From Dermacentor variabilis (Eukaryota > Arthropoda > Arachnida > Ixodida > Ixodidae): a DNA stretch of 64,000 bases. Numbering within the stretch: position 1 is the first letter of the stretch; every line of letters starts with the position of its first letter. The translations under genes were made by a program, and so were the position numbers. Location of the stretch: positions 2,604,001 through 2,668,000 of the forward strand of contig NW_027460390.1 in assembly GCF_050947875.1 (NCBI RefSeq). Reading direction: 5' to 3'. Shown here one piece after another: positions 56,288 through 64,000 of this stretch. The notes under the pieces were generated by a model. It ran no database searches. It worked only from the letters and a program-made list of their open reading frames with translations, and was not told where the DNA came from.

Positions 56288-57640
56288 ATAAGTTTGAACG
56301 CGCGAAGTATTGTAAATAAGACTACACAGTTAGAATATCTGCTCCTTTCACAAAGGCCACATGTTGTGGTAATAACAGAAACGTGGTTGGATAAAAATAT
56401 ATTTGACGACTGTATTGTCCCTCCCGGCTATAGAATGTTTAGGAAAGACAGGGACACACGTGGTGGGGGCGTTTGTATCATAGTAAAAAACTCTGTATCT
56501 GCTGCATTGATTGATTGCGATGTTGCTGAATCGGTTTGGTGCAAGATTACATTTCATGGTATTGCCTACATCGTTGGAGCAGTGTATCGCGCACCTTCTG
56601 CCTCGCCTGGGTTGCTGGAAGACCTAAACACTTTCCTACGTGCAAATGTCAAAGCAGACGAGAGATTAATAATGACCGGCGACTTTAATCTTCATCACAT
56701 AGATTGGCAAAACCCATGTACTGTTGGCTCCGTTTCATCTAGAGTAGAGAAGCTATTGGAACTTATGTTCATATATAATCTAAACCAAATTGTACAAGAA
56801 CACACACGAGTAACGGCCACAACGCGGTCATTGTTGGATCTGGTGTTTGTGTCAGATAAAATAGGTGGCTATACTGTTAACGTTGCGAATGGTATCTCTG
56901 ACCACAAGATGATTATTGTTATAATCACAGTGGGAACAAATGTTTGGTTCAGGCCCTACATTCCTGTACGCATTAAGGAGTATCGACGCGCGGATGATGC
57001 TTCCATCCTTGACTACCTGGATTCTGCGTTTGCTGACTTTGAAATTGATTTCCAAGCTAACACAGTAGAAGAGTTGTGGCAGAACTTTAAGGTAATTGTA
57101 CAACAGTGCGAGGAAACCTATATCCCTAAACGCGTAAAGAAGACAAAGCACCGAAGCCCCTTGATAACGAGGAACATAATTCATATGAAAATCAAAATAA
57201 AAAGGCTACGTAAAAGCAAAAATAAATCTACTCAGGTTTCGCGACTTCGAGCGGAGTTAAACCAAGCCCTGCACGATTCTAAAAAAAGTTCTTCAGTGAC
57301 ACGCTTAGCCGCTTCCTCAGAACACCGCAAAAGTTTTGGCGATACTTCAGTGTTACAAAGGAAGAGGTACAGGAAATCAGGAAAGAAGATCAAGTTCTGA
57401 TAAACAAAAAAGATATTGTAGAACACTTTAATCCCTTCTTTCAGTCTGTGTTTACCTACGAACGATGATGACGTCGATGTTAGTTCAGAAAGCACAGAGC
57501 CTAGCCAAATGGATGACATAATAATTACACAGGAGGGCCTGTCAGCAGCTCTTGAATTTAGATGCAAAAATAACGTATGTACCAGATGACATAGCGACCC
57601 AGTTTCTTCAAGATATGCTGAATGGGCGTCGCGTTACTTT
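56288..57640 (+). pseudogene. CR1-like LINE ORF2, endonuclease and RT start
   Basis: No ATG; the conserved start is SLNARSIVNKTTQLEYLL. The endonuclease is complete to the eye: ITETWL (Glu), GGGVCIIVK, GAVYRAPSA, MTGDFNLHHIDW (Asp), LLDLVFVS and GISDHKMI (His) within about 56300-56915. A basic linker, KRVKKTKHRSPLI, leads towards RT. A frameshift near 57270-57290 moves the frame to FFSDTLSRFLRTPQKFWRYF, and stops appear near 57460. RT proper is missing. The endonuclease is unusually well preserved for a truncated copy. Confidence 0.8.
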
Positions 57641-58178
57641 AAAATTTTGAAATTGATCACTGTTTTGAAGATTTAGGGATAGTGTGTTGTGGGACATTCT
57701 TCAAATAACATTTAAATAAAGATTTAGGTATCACAGCATAAACAATTCGTTTCCTACACACTAAAGAAAATTGCAACCTTAAAGGGAAGCTGAAACGGTT
57801 TTCAAATTCCACGAATTGCTGGGATTGGGAAGAACAGACCTATTAATTTATGGCTCTGAATTTTTTTCTTCGGTTTGTTAATATAAGGGCCGGCAATTGC
57901 TTTCTAAATCCTCCCCGCGCACACGCCCCCGCCGCTTCCCGGAGTGCCAAGTGAGGAGGTAGCCGAAGGAGAGAACCGGCGAGAGTGACGTCATTCCCGG
58001 GGAGCGTGCCGGCGGACCGGCTTGCTGGCATGTGCTGGCGTGTTTCTTTCCGTCCTGAGCTTTACTAGACGACGCTGCGAGAGATCTGCCGCCGCTGACG
58101 TTTGCTTTCTTTTGCGATTTGCGTGAACTGTGCTTCCTCTCTGTGCTGCGTGAGTGCCTACAGCCAAGGGCGCCCAAC

Positions 58179-58424
58179 ATGCCCTCGTTCTGTGCCGCAT
58201 TCGGCTGTGCGAACACAGGCGGGCGAGACGATGTGATGCTTCACATGTTCCCGAAGGACAAGCTTGCAGCGCAGTGGGTCCGTGCGGTGAGAAGAGAAAA
58301 TTTCGTGCCGACGAAATCAACTGTGCTGTGCTCGAGCCATTTCCGCGACAGTGATTATCATCGGAGCTTGACAACGATGCGGGCAATCGGTATTCCAATT
58401 CTGGTGTTCCGGTGCCCACATTGA
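58179..58424 (+). CDS. Short THAP-domain protein
   Basis: 81 aa from an ATG at 58179. The C2CH zinc finger is complete: MPSFCAAFGC (C-x4-C), FPKDK, W at residue about 38 and VLCSSHF (C-x2-H). THAP fingers are sequence-specific DNA-binding domains of P-element-like transposases and host regulators. After CSSHFRDSDY the chain continues as TTMRAIGIPI and stops, without the AVPTIF-type box. It is therefore a lone finger, or a first exon whose continuation is lost. It sits wholly inside the 57777-59474 TIR element. An in-frame upstream ATG-like codon at 58119 is less likely as the start. Confidence 0.65.
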   Translation: MPSFCAAFGCANTGGRDDVMLHMFPKDKLAAQWVRAVRRENFVPTKSTVLCSSHFRDSDYHRSLTTMRAIGIPILVFRCPH

Positions 58425-59025
58425 TGCACTCGAGAAATTCGAACATTTCCAGCCATGAACGTCTGGTAACACAGTTTTAGCGTAGCCGAATAGCCTTACG
58501 ACCAATGCGGAAACGTGTTGTTGCCAGTGTTGCTAGGCTTGCCTAGCGACATTCGACGTAGGGTTGCAGTTACCTTAAAGTAACCGTGTTTACCACACGG
58601 CGGTGCTAAAACTTCCTAATATCTGTATGTCAGCACTAGCATGCAGCACGCATACCGATTCTTGATCGAGCCACAATCGCAAAGTCGTCGAACCATTGTC
58701 TGAATATTGCACATATAATCCCCCTGGTCATCTCGATCTGGATGTGTATGATAAGCAACTTCCATGACTGTACCTCGCAGCACTGTATGTGCGCGCTTTG
58801 AAACGCGGTACTTATGTTCGCGATCGTGTAACAACACGAAAAAAACCACCAAACTTTAGACAAGCAGCGGCAAGGTGCTTGACATCGCGGAATTGCACCC
58901 GTGCTTACAATCTAATGAGAAGTTAGTGCTTCGGCATTCTTCCAGCAGCAAGTTCCCTGTGACACTTTAGCGCATTTTTTCTCGTGTCATTGCATCGTGG
59001 CGCTACATGAAAAAAACGTACGTAC

Positions 59026-59180
59026 CTGCTAATATTTCCAATGCGCGAGAAGGTGCACACATCGTTCTCGCTGTTGGCACACTCAACATCGTCGTTGCCG
59101 CCGTCAATCTCTGTATCGGCTGTCGGTTCGAACATGTAAGGCGAAAATACAAGCTGTCTGAGACATCGAGAACGTTCCAT
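59026..59180 (-). CDS. Exon-like frame, possible P2X7-type C-terminal domain start
   Basis: The minus strand reads CLRQLVFSPYMFEPTADTEI, then an acidic run, and ends at GISR-like NISR followed by the perfect donor G/GTACGT (59025-59020). The SPYMFEP plus acidic pattern recalls the start of the P2X7-like cysteine-rich domain that is multicopy in tick genomes. No downstream exon with CxCxxC was clearly found, so the assignment is tentative. It is antiparallel to the THAP ORF in the same TIR element. Confidence 0.3.
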
Positions 59181-59504
59181 AATGCTTACAACTCATCCGT
59201 GAAGCCAGACCAGAACAGCGTGCTACGCTCTGAAACGGCGGCGCCGATCGGTGATCCCCGTGAATGACGTCACAGTGCTCCCGACCAATCGCGGGCAAGA
59301 GCGGCGTTCGCGCGATGCCCTGAGGCGCTGGTGCGCGTTTTCTTGCAAAAAGCAGCCGCTTGCATTTCTTTTCGCCCTTTTTAAACTAGATATTCGTGTT
59401 CAATGGCCTAAAAGCCGTAGAATGCCGCAGGGAACTCATTTTTTTTCGAAAAGTGTTTCAGCTTCCCTTTAAGGCTGTTTTTACGTGTCTATAGCTCACC
59501 CCCT

Positions 59505-59706
59505 TACACCTTTTGAGAAGGATGTTCAGAGAACACATCCATATGAAAGGTTGTTTAGTTGGAATTACACCCTTTTCACCAATGGGTGTAAAGCCAGATA
59601 TACACCCTTTCCAGCTAATGGGTGTTCTGTCATAATTGCACCCCAGGTTTATCAAGGTTCTGCTTAGGGTCATAACACCCTCTTTACTTAAGGGTGCATT
59701 TTGCAG
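59505..59706. repeat. Cluster of ACACCC/GGGTGT inverted words
   Basis: At least four units within 200 bp pair ACACC(C) or CACCC with a downstream GGGTGT/GGGTGC, for example ACACCCTTTTCACCAATGGG and ACACCCTTTCCAGCTAATGG. Each could fold. It directly follows the TIR element. Confidence 0.75.
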
Positions 59707-59974
59707 CATTAAACCTATTCATATAGATTCTTTGCATGCATCAGGCATAAATAAACTATGCATTTACGAACAGTTGAAATGAGTGGTACAAATATCACAT
59801 GACATCTGTCCAATTCATTGAGAACGGTCCTCAGGTAGCTTGCGACTGCAATACTATACCGCCTGGAAACAGAAATATTCTGTGTGGTATAAACAAACGA
59901 CAGTGCTCTTTCGAATGTATTCATACTGCATAGACATGCAAACATCACGTAGATAACCTTCAAGTAGGTAATTA

Positions 59975-59980
59975 TTTATT
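59975..59980 (-). terminator. Poly-A signal of the minus-strand gene
   Basis: AATAAA on the minus strand, about 80 bp past the stop codon at 60058. A sensible spacing for a short 3' UTR. Confidence 0.6.
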
Positions 59981-60057
59981 TCTCTCGGTTATAAAAAATG
60001 CAAATACACAGTTATATAAATACAGGCAAACTGCCTTGAGAATGGGCACTGAGACAG

Positions 60058-60384
60058 TTACATAGACTGAACTTGTGAGCCACAAAAAAAATCCCTAGTA
60101 GGGCACTTATACATGCGCACCAAGATGTCCTTTGTGGCGAGCAACGAAACGACGTGCAGCACACTGGTTTGGATACATCGAAGCTTCTCAAAAACACAGC
60201 AAAGGCTGTGTGCTGCTTTGTCGTAACTTATGTGAAACAGCCAATATGCAGCCATTACAGCCGTCACTCCTGGGTCAATGATGCGAAGTAGTCGGTGCTT
60301 GTCAATTGACAGAAATAAATCGAACGCTTCTTCTATGCTTTCTCCCATGAAGGTCAGGCTTGGTGTACTGGGTGCCTCCAAACT
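60058..60384 (-). CDS. Last exon of a minus-strand spliced gene
   Basis: 108 codons plus TAA. The acceptor is CCATTACCATTTACGCAG/AG at 60385. The exon opens in phase 0 as SLEAPSTPSLTFMGESIEEA, which matches the phase-0 end of the exon at 63220-63302. It continues LLRIIDPGVTAVMAAYWLFH and SYDKAAHSLCCVFEKL. A hydrophobic helix-like segment with an F/W-x-F-N/H-I-x-Y pattern near the C-terminus is reminiscent of a multicopy metazoan family often annotated as SAM-domain or zinc-finger-linked uncharacterised proteins. Function is unknown. An AATAAA follows at 59975. This is one of few sequences here with the look of selected coding DNA. Confidence 0.62.
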   Translation of the reverse strand, partial: SLEAPSTPSLTFMGESIEEAFDLFLSIDKHRLLRIIDPGVTAVMAAYWLFHISYDKAAHSLCCVFEKLRCIQTSVLHVVSLLATKDILVRMYKCPTRDFFCGSQVQSM

Positions 60385-60702
60385 CTGCGTAAATGGTAAT
60401 GGCATTTACCTATCACAAAATTTCTACAGGAAGATCCTGTATGCTTCACAATCTCTCCCGATGCATACAGGCACAAAATCACTTTTTATGAATGGCCATA
60501 TTACCAACACAACATATTTGAGAAAACCTAGAATAAAATTATCTGCAATAATACCTGACATGACTGCATTACTATCAGTTACAAGGCATTAGATTGCCAA
60601 AGAGTGTACTATACACTGCCATTACTTCAACTGACAGTTTATGGCAACCTGAAAAGAATAAATACAAAAAAGCCCGTTTGCGTGTGCAACCTCGTACTAC
60701 CG

Positions 60703-61970
60703 CTTGAAGGGACCCTGAAACGGTTCGGACAAAATTTGTAGACGCGTAGTGTACAGTTACATAAACCATTCGCGTAAAGAAAAAAATACATTAAAACAAT
60801 TGAATTGTGAAGCGTCTTATATTAAGAGAGCTACGGACTATTAGAAGTTACCCTCTTCCCTAGCCATGCTTTTTCTCCCCTCGTTCGCCGAGTGATCGTA
60901 GCTAAGCTCTACCTTCAATGGCTCTAGGTCACGATGCGACGTCGAGTCGTGCACTTCCGGTTGTCTTGGAGCCAGTGTGCGAAGCCTCTGCAACGTCTCC
61001 ACTAGCCGTCTGGCTGTCCATCCCCAGCGAGAGCTTAACCAGCCAAACACAAAGCTAACATTGCTGTAACCAAATGTAGGACATTTTAGACATTTAAAAC
61101 GACGTGTTCAAGATTACGCTCCTATCGAAAATTTACACCAGCAGAATTGAATACACTTGCTCTGTGTTGTGTTGAGGTGAACCGCCGTGCAGGCGGTTCA
61201 CGCTTACACCGCCGCTCATCCCGTAAAATGCCCAGTCGGCTTGTCCTTGCATTTACCCGAACACAGGACACGCTAAACTATTGTCGTAGGAATCCTTTGG
61301 CGTGAAGTGACGGCTACAAATGCGTAGATGCTGGCGCCGTTCAGATACCGGAAGTCCGATGCACTGCAGCCACTTCACTCGTCTGATGTCTGGCAGAGGC
61401 CGAGACAAAACGTCGCAGCTGGACATTGCTAGTCGCTACGTTTGCAGACTAAAACACAACGAAGGCGAACCATGGTTCTCACGTAAAGAAAGATCGAGAT
61501 CAACACTGATCGCGCAGCTCTCGTCAACACGGACCACGTTGTAACACAAGCAGATGATGCTGCGTGCCAAAAGTTTTTTAGTGTAGTTCTACATTGTCCT
61601 TGCGCATCCTCTTCGCATCCTCTTCGCATCCGCATCCACAGAAAGAAATTAACTGACATTTTAACTATTACAAACAACATTTGTTCACCATAATGTCGGA
61701 AAAGTTATCGATGACACGCCCTGGGCAGCCAATCCGATAGCTCGCCCTGCTCACGCCATATGGTCAAATTGAGTCACTTGGTCAGGGGCGGCTGAAAACT
61801 CATATGAGTTGCGTGCTGCGCTCGGTAGCGATGTGCTTTTAAAACAGTATAATAAATTACACGCTTTACGCGGAGCACTTAGATAAGTCAATTAATGATC
61901 AGAAGGACCTACCCTGACAACTCAGTACAGTTGTAGAATATCGTCAAAATCGTTTCAGGCTCTCATTAAG
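60703..61970. mobile_element. Degenerate TIR element in the intron
   Basis: The left end CTTGAAGGGACCCTGAAACG (60703) and right end CGTTTCAGGCTCTCATTAAG (61951-61970) are inverted with about three quarters identity. The left end resembles the TIR of the THAP element at 57777. The interior (60841-61560) is GC-richer than its surroundings and includes a 69-codon minus frame without known motifs. A (CTCTTCGCATC)n short tandem lies near 61607-61632. Confidence 0.45.
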
Positions 61971-62099
61971 TCAAATCTTCACGACAGATTTTGCTGTCAA
62001 CTAGTTGACAGAACATAAATGCCAAATTCACGGTTTTTGTTTTGTGTAGAGTTATGTACATTTAAGTACATTTTAACCTTTGTTCCTGATTATTACGCG

Positions 62100-62346
62100 C
62101 CTTTTTCAGAAAATTGGCTTGCAACCACATGCGACAATGCGCTTATGGAGGTGAATCTGTGCACATCAAATAGTGTTGGCACAACCTCTCACTAAGGCAG
62201 GCACTAGTCTGACGAATGTACAGTTTTCCACAGAACAGTGGAGTGTTATACACCATGCAACAGACACCAGTAACAAAACGACTGTCATGGTTTACGCAGC
62301 ACAGGTTTCTCCCCGACTGTCCTACGTTTGTTTTTTCTTGCGCCAT
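62100..62346 (-). pseudogene. Penelope GIY-YIG fragment, minus copy
   Basis: The minus strand reads CCMVYNTPLFCGKLYIRQTS then ACLSERLCQHYL. This is the GIY-YIG core (VY..PL.CGK.YIGQT..C...RL..H), with the second Gly of YIG changed to Arg. It is too short for function. Confidence 0.6.
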
Positions 62347-62489
62347 GACAAAGGCATTTTAGACTGCCTGTAGCTGAAAAAAACAGGCACAGCATGCGCG
62401 TGTGCTTTTTTAGCTCGGACCAAGTTGGACGGTTTTGTGCTTCTGTTGCAAAAACGGGAAGAACACTCAATGAAAGATCGGTGCTCTGC

Positions 62490-62660
62490 CCACCGGAAGA
62501 ACCTGTCTATTGGATGGTGTATACCATTTCACTATGCCTTGGCAAAATATACAATGGTTAGACTGGTGCCTGCCTGAGTGAGAGTTTACGCCAAACAATG
62601 TTTAAAGAGCATGCCTTGGTCACATTTGTCAGTGCATTGCCAGTTATGTTGCTGTAAGCT
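62490..62660 (+). pseudogene. Penelope GIY-YIG fragment, plus copy
   Basis: The plus strand reads MVYTISLCLGKIYNG, a stop, then TGACLSESLRQTMFKEHALV. The same core as the minus copy 150-400 bp away, in opposite orientation. YIG is changed to YNG. Confidence 0.55.
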
Positions 62661-63219
62661 TTCTGAAAGAACACATCATAATCAGAATAATAGACCGAAG
62701 CATGCGACATCACCAACGTCCTCCACAGAAGAAAACACGTTTTGCATTTCTTCCTCCCGTCACTGCCTGAAGGGAAAGACAGTCCGAGAAAGTTGGCTTA
62801 AATGATATTGCACACGCAGGCGATAGGCTTTTTGTACTTATTCCTTGCACATAGCAATAAACTTTCAGCTGTTAGAGAAGCACTTGTCCTGCGTGCTTTT
62901 CTCCATGGTCATCCCTGTTGTGCAGCCACCATAATGAACTTGAACGAACCCACCCAATTTTGCATCTGTAGCTTAGATTTGTGTCCTACGTCTCATTACT
63001 GAACTTTTAAGTTAGTGGACGCCTAATTCACTAAGGACCCTTGAAGAGCCAATAAGTCCTCTTACAAGGCCAATGAAGTCAAGGTTTAACTATAAAATGT
63101 CTCAAGAAATTCAAGCATTTGAGCATGTAAGGTTATACTATAGAGAAAGTGACAGAAAAATACAGTACCTTATACATTTGTAAGATTCTTGCAAATACAT
63201 CCACGTTTTTATAACTTAC
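62661..63219. other. Intron sequence, nothing recognised
   Basis: Lies inside the intron between the two minus-strand exons (60385-63219). No elements were recognised beyond those listed separately. Confidence 0.5.
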
Positions 63220-63302
63220 CAGTGAAACGAAAATTACATCACATGTCTTGAGTTCATGCAGAAGTTTTGCCATCAGCATAACAATGCGCGCTGTTCGAAT
63301 AT
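63220..63302 (-). CDS. Internal exon of the minus-strand gene
   Basis: 83 bp bounded by a strong acceptor (TTGTTTTCATTTCTATTGCAG) and a perfect donor (CTG/GTAAGT). After a split first codon it reads IRTARIVMLMAKLLHELKTC then DVIFVSL, ending exactly in phase 0. The next acceptor in phase 0 with an open frame to a stop is at 60384. Splice signals on both sides, correct phase and a long final exon together make a real gene likely. Upstream exons were not found before the window edge at 64000. Confidence 0.62.
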
Positions 63303-64000
63303 CTGCAATAGAAATGAAAACAATTCCTTGTTACCTTGAATTTCAGATGTTCAAGATTATTGAAACACAAAAATAATCACTTCACAGTAAATAGGAGCAA
63401 TTCAATGCTGCATAGTCACTTTCAATGAAAGGGCTTTCTTGCAATTTGCACATGTATGCCTTTGTTGCTTCTAAGAGCTTAATGGGGTGTATGCCTGAGT
63501 ATTATTGCAAATGCTTAGTGATTAGGTCCAGAAAAAAAGCTGACTGCATATATCAAATTGAATACGCAGTGCATTTTTATTTAAGGACAAGCGAGGAATT
63601 AAAAGACAAAAAATGTCAGGTTGATATGTCCCCTTCCAATACGTTTACATGAAGCCAACAGATATGAAGGAAAGCATAGGGAAAATTATTTGTAGTTTTA
63701 ATTGAAATGTAGAAATGATAAGCTAATAACAAAGTGTACGAGAAAACAACTTGAGGCATTGGGAGTCTAACTCACTACCTCCGCATTAGGTGTGCGTGTG
63801 ACTATCTATTGTGCTTGTGCTATGGTGGCGGCGGCTGTTCCCACGTCCAAGAATGTGGACATGGGAATGTTACTGATAACTAAGGAAGCTATATAGGCTC
63901 ACAACTGTCGGCGGTGGCGTCGCGCTGAAAAGTGGGCCAATCCTGGCGATAGTGCAGAAAGGGTCCAAACTCAATGGCACATACCAAGGACAAAAAGAAA
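63303..64000. other. No recognised gene; presumed upstream intron
   Basis: No exon with good splice borders was recognised on the minus strand. A 75-codon plus frame at 63425-63652 has no known motif. Confidence 0.4.

Larger units (their letters stand above)
55430..57650 (+). mobile_element. CR1-like LINE, 3'-truncated
   Basis: ORF1 region (about 55445-56030), a spacer, then ORF2 endonuclease and the start of RT (56288 to about 57640). It stops before the RT palm, which is unusual because LINEs normally lose the 5' end. The THAP TIR element begins 127 bp further on, so an associated deletion may have removed the rest. Confidence 0.75.
57777..59474. mobile_element. 1.7-kb TIR element carrying a THAP domain
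   Basis: The ends are CCTTAAAGGGAAGCTGAAAC (57777-57796) and its exact reverse complement (59455-59474). Similarity continues weakly inward (GGTTTTC / GAAAAGT). The interior holds a plus-strand THAP ORF and a minus-strand exon-like frame. No transposase core was seen, so it is non-autonomous or a gene-capturing derivative. A related but diverged TIR (CTTGAAGGGACCCTGAAACG) occurs at 60703. No clear target duplication was found. Confidence 0.72.

Noticed and set aside
1..64000. CRISPR arrays, bacterial operons, riboswitches
   Set aside because: No regularly spaced repeats with unique spacers, no Shine-Dalgarno-led gene strings; the sequence is eukaryotic.

Overview
The window is eukaryotic and looks like repeat-rich arthropod DNA, most likely from an ixodid (hard) tick. 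There is no operon structure and no ribosome-binding sites. I see AT-rich introns with GT..AG borders, AATAAA signals, long dinucleotide microsatellites, a tRNA-derived SINE and a dense mix of Gypsy, LINE, Penelope, THAP/TIR and Tc-type elements. The tick assignment is an inference from the flavour of these repeats, not from a search.

Layout. 1-3752: non-autonomous TIR elements, including a 625-bp hAT-like MITE with an 8-bp target duplication nested in a MITE with perfect 31-bp TIRs. 3753-7360: nothing recognised. 7361-8700: 3' end of a minus-strand LINE with RNase H. 8960-18022: a plus-strand LINE (endonuclease, RT, RNase H, AAAGC tail), cut inside the RT active-site region by a decayed Gypsy element (10958-16168, TSD ATAT). 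18096-18452: an unassigned short ORF, possibly BEL/Pao Gag. 19117-31710: a Russian-doll nest. A minus-strand Gypsy sits in a (TA)n tract. Inside it is a young plus-strand Gypsy derivative (19606-28776) whose single ORF joins Gag to an integrase N-terminus. Inside that element's 5' LTR is a 5.5-kb Tx1/L1-like LINE with both ORFs open (20067-25573).

31713-39000: TA tracts, a perfect 80-bp palindrome, a THAP remnant, a SINE, a LINE RT remnant, a Penelope GIY-YIG remnant, and a minus-strand Gypsy pol remnant interrupted by a Mutator-like MITE. 40150-41180: a Tc3/DUF4817-type transposase relic. 41181-48984: mostly unassigned. 48985-53890: LINE fragments on both strands and a foldback. 54155-54820: an intronless ORF with a SOX-type HMG box. 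55430-57650: a CR1-like LINE. 57777-59474: a 1.7-kb TIR element carrying a THAP domain. 59975-63302: the 3' end of a minus-strand spliced gene (two in-phase exons and a poly-A signal), whose intron holds a MITE and two oppositely oriented Penelope fragments.

The only sequences that look capable of making full proteins are the two ORFs of the Tx1-like LINE, perhaps the SOX-like ORF, and the minus-strand spliced gene. Nearly everything else is decaying transposon DNA. Its nesting order and target duplications give a readable insertion history.
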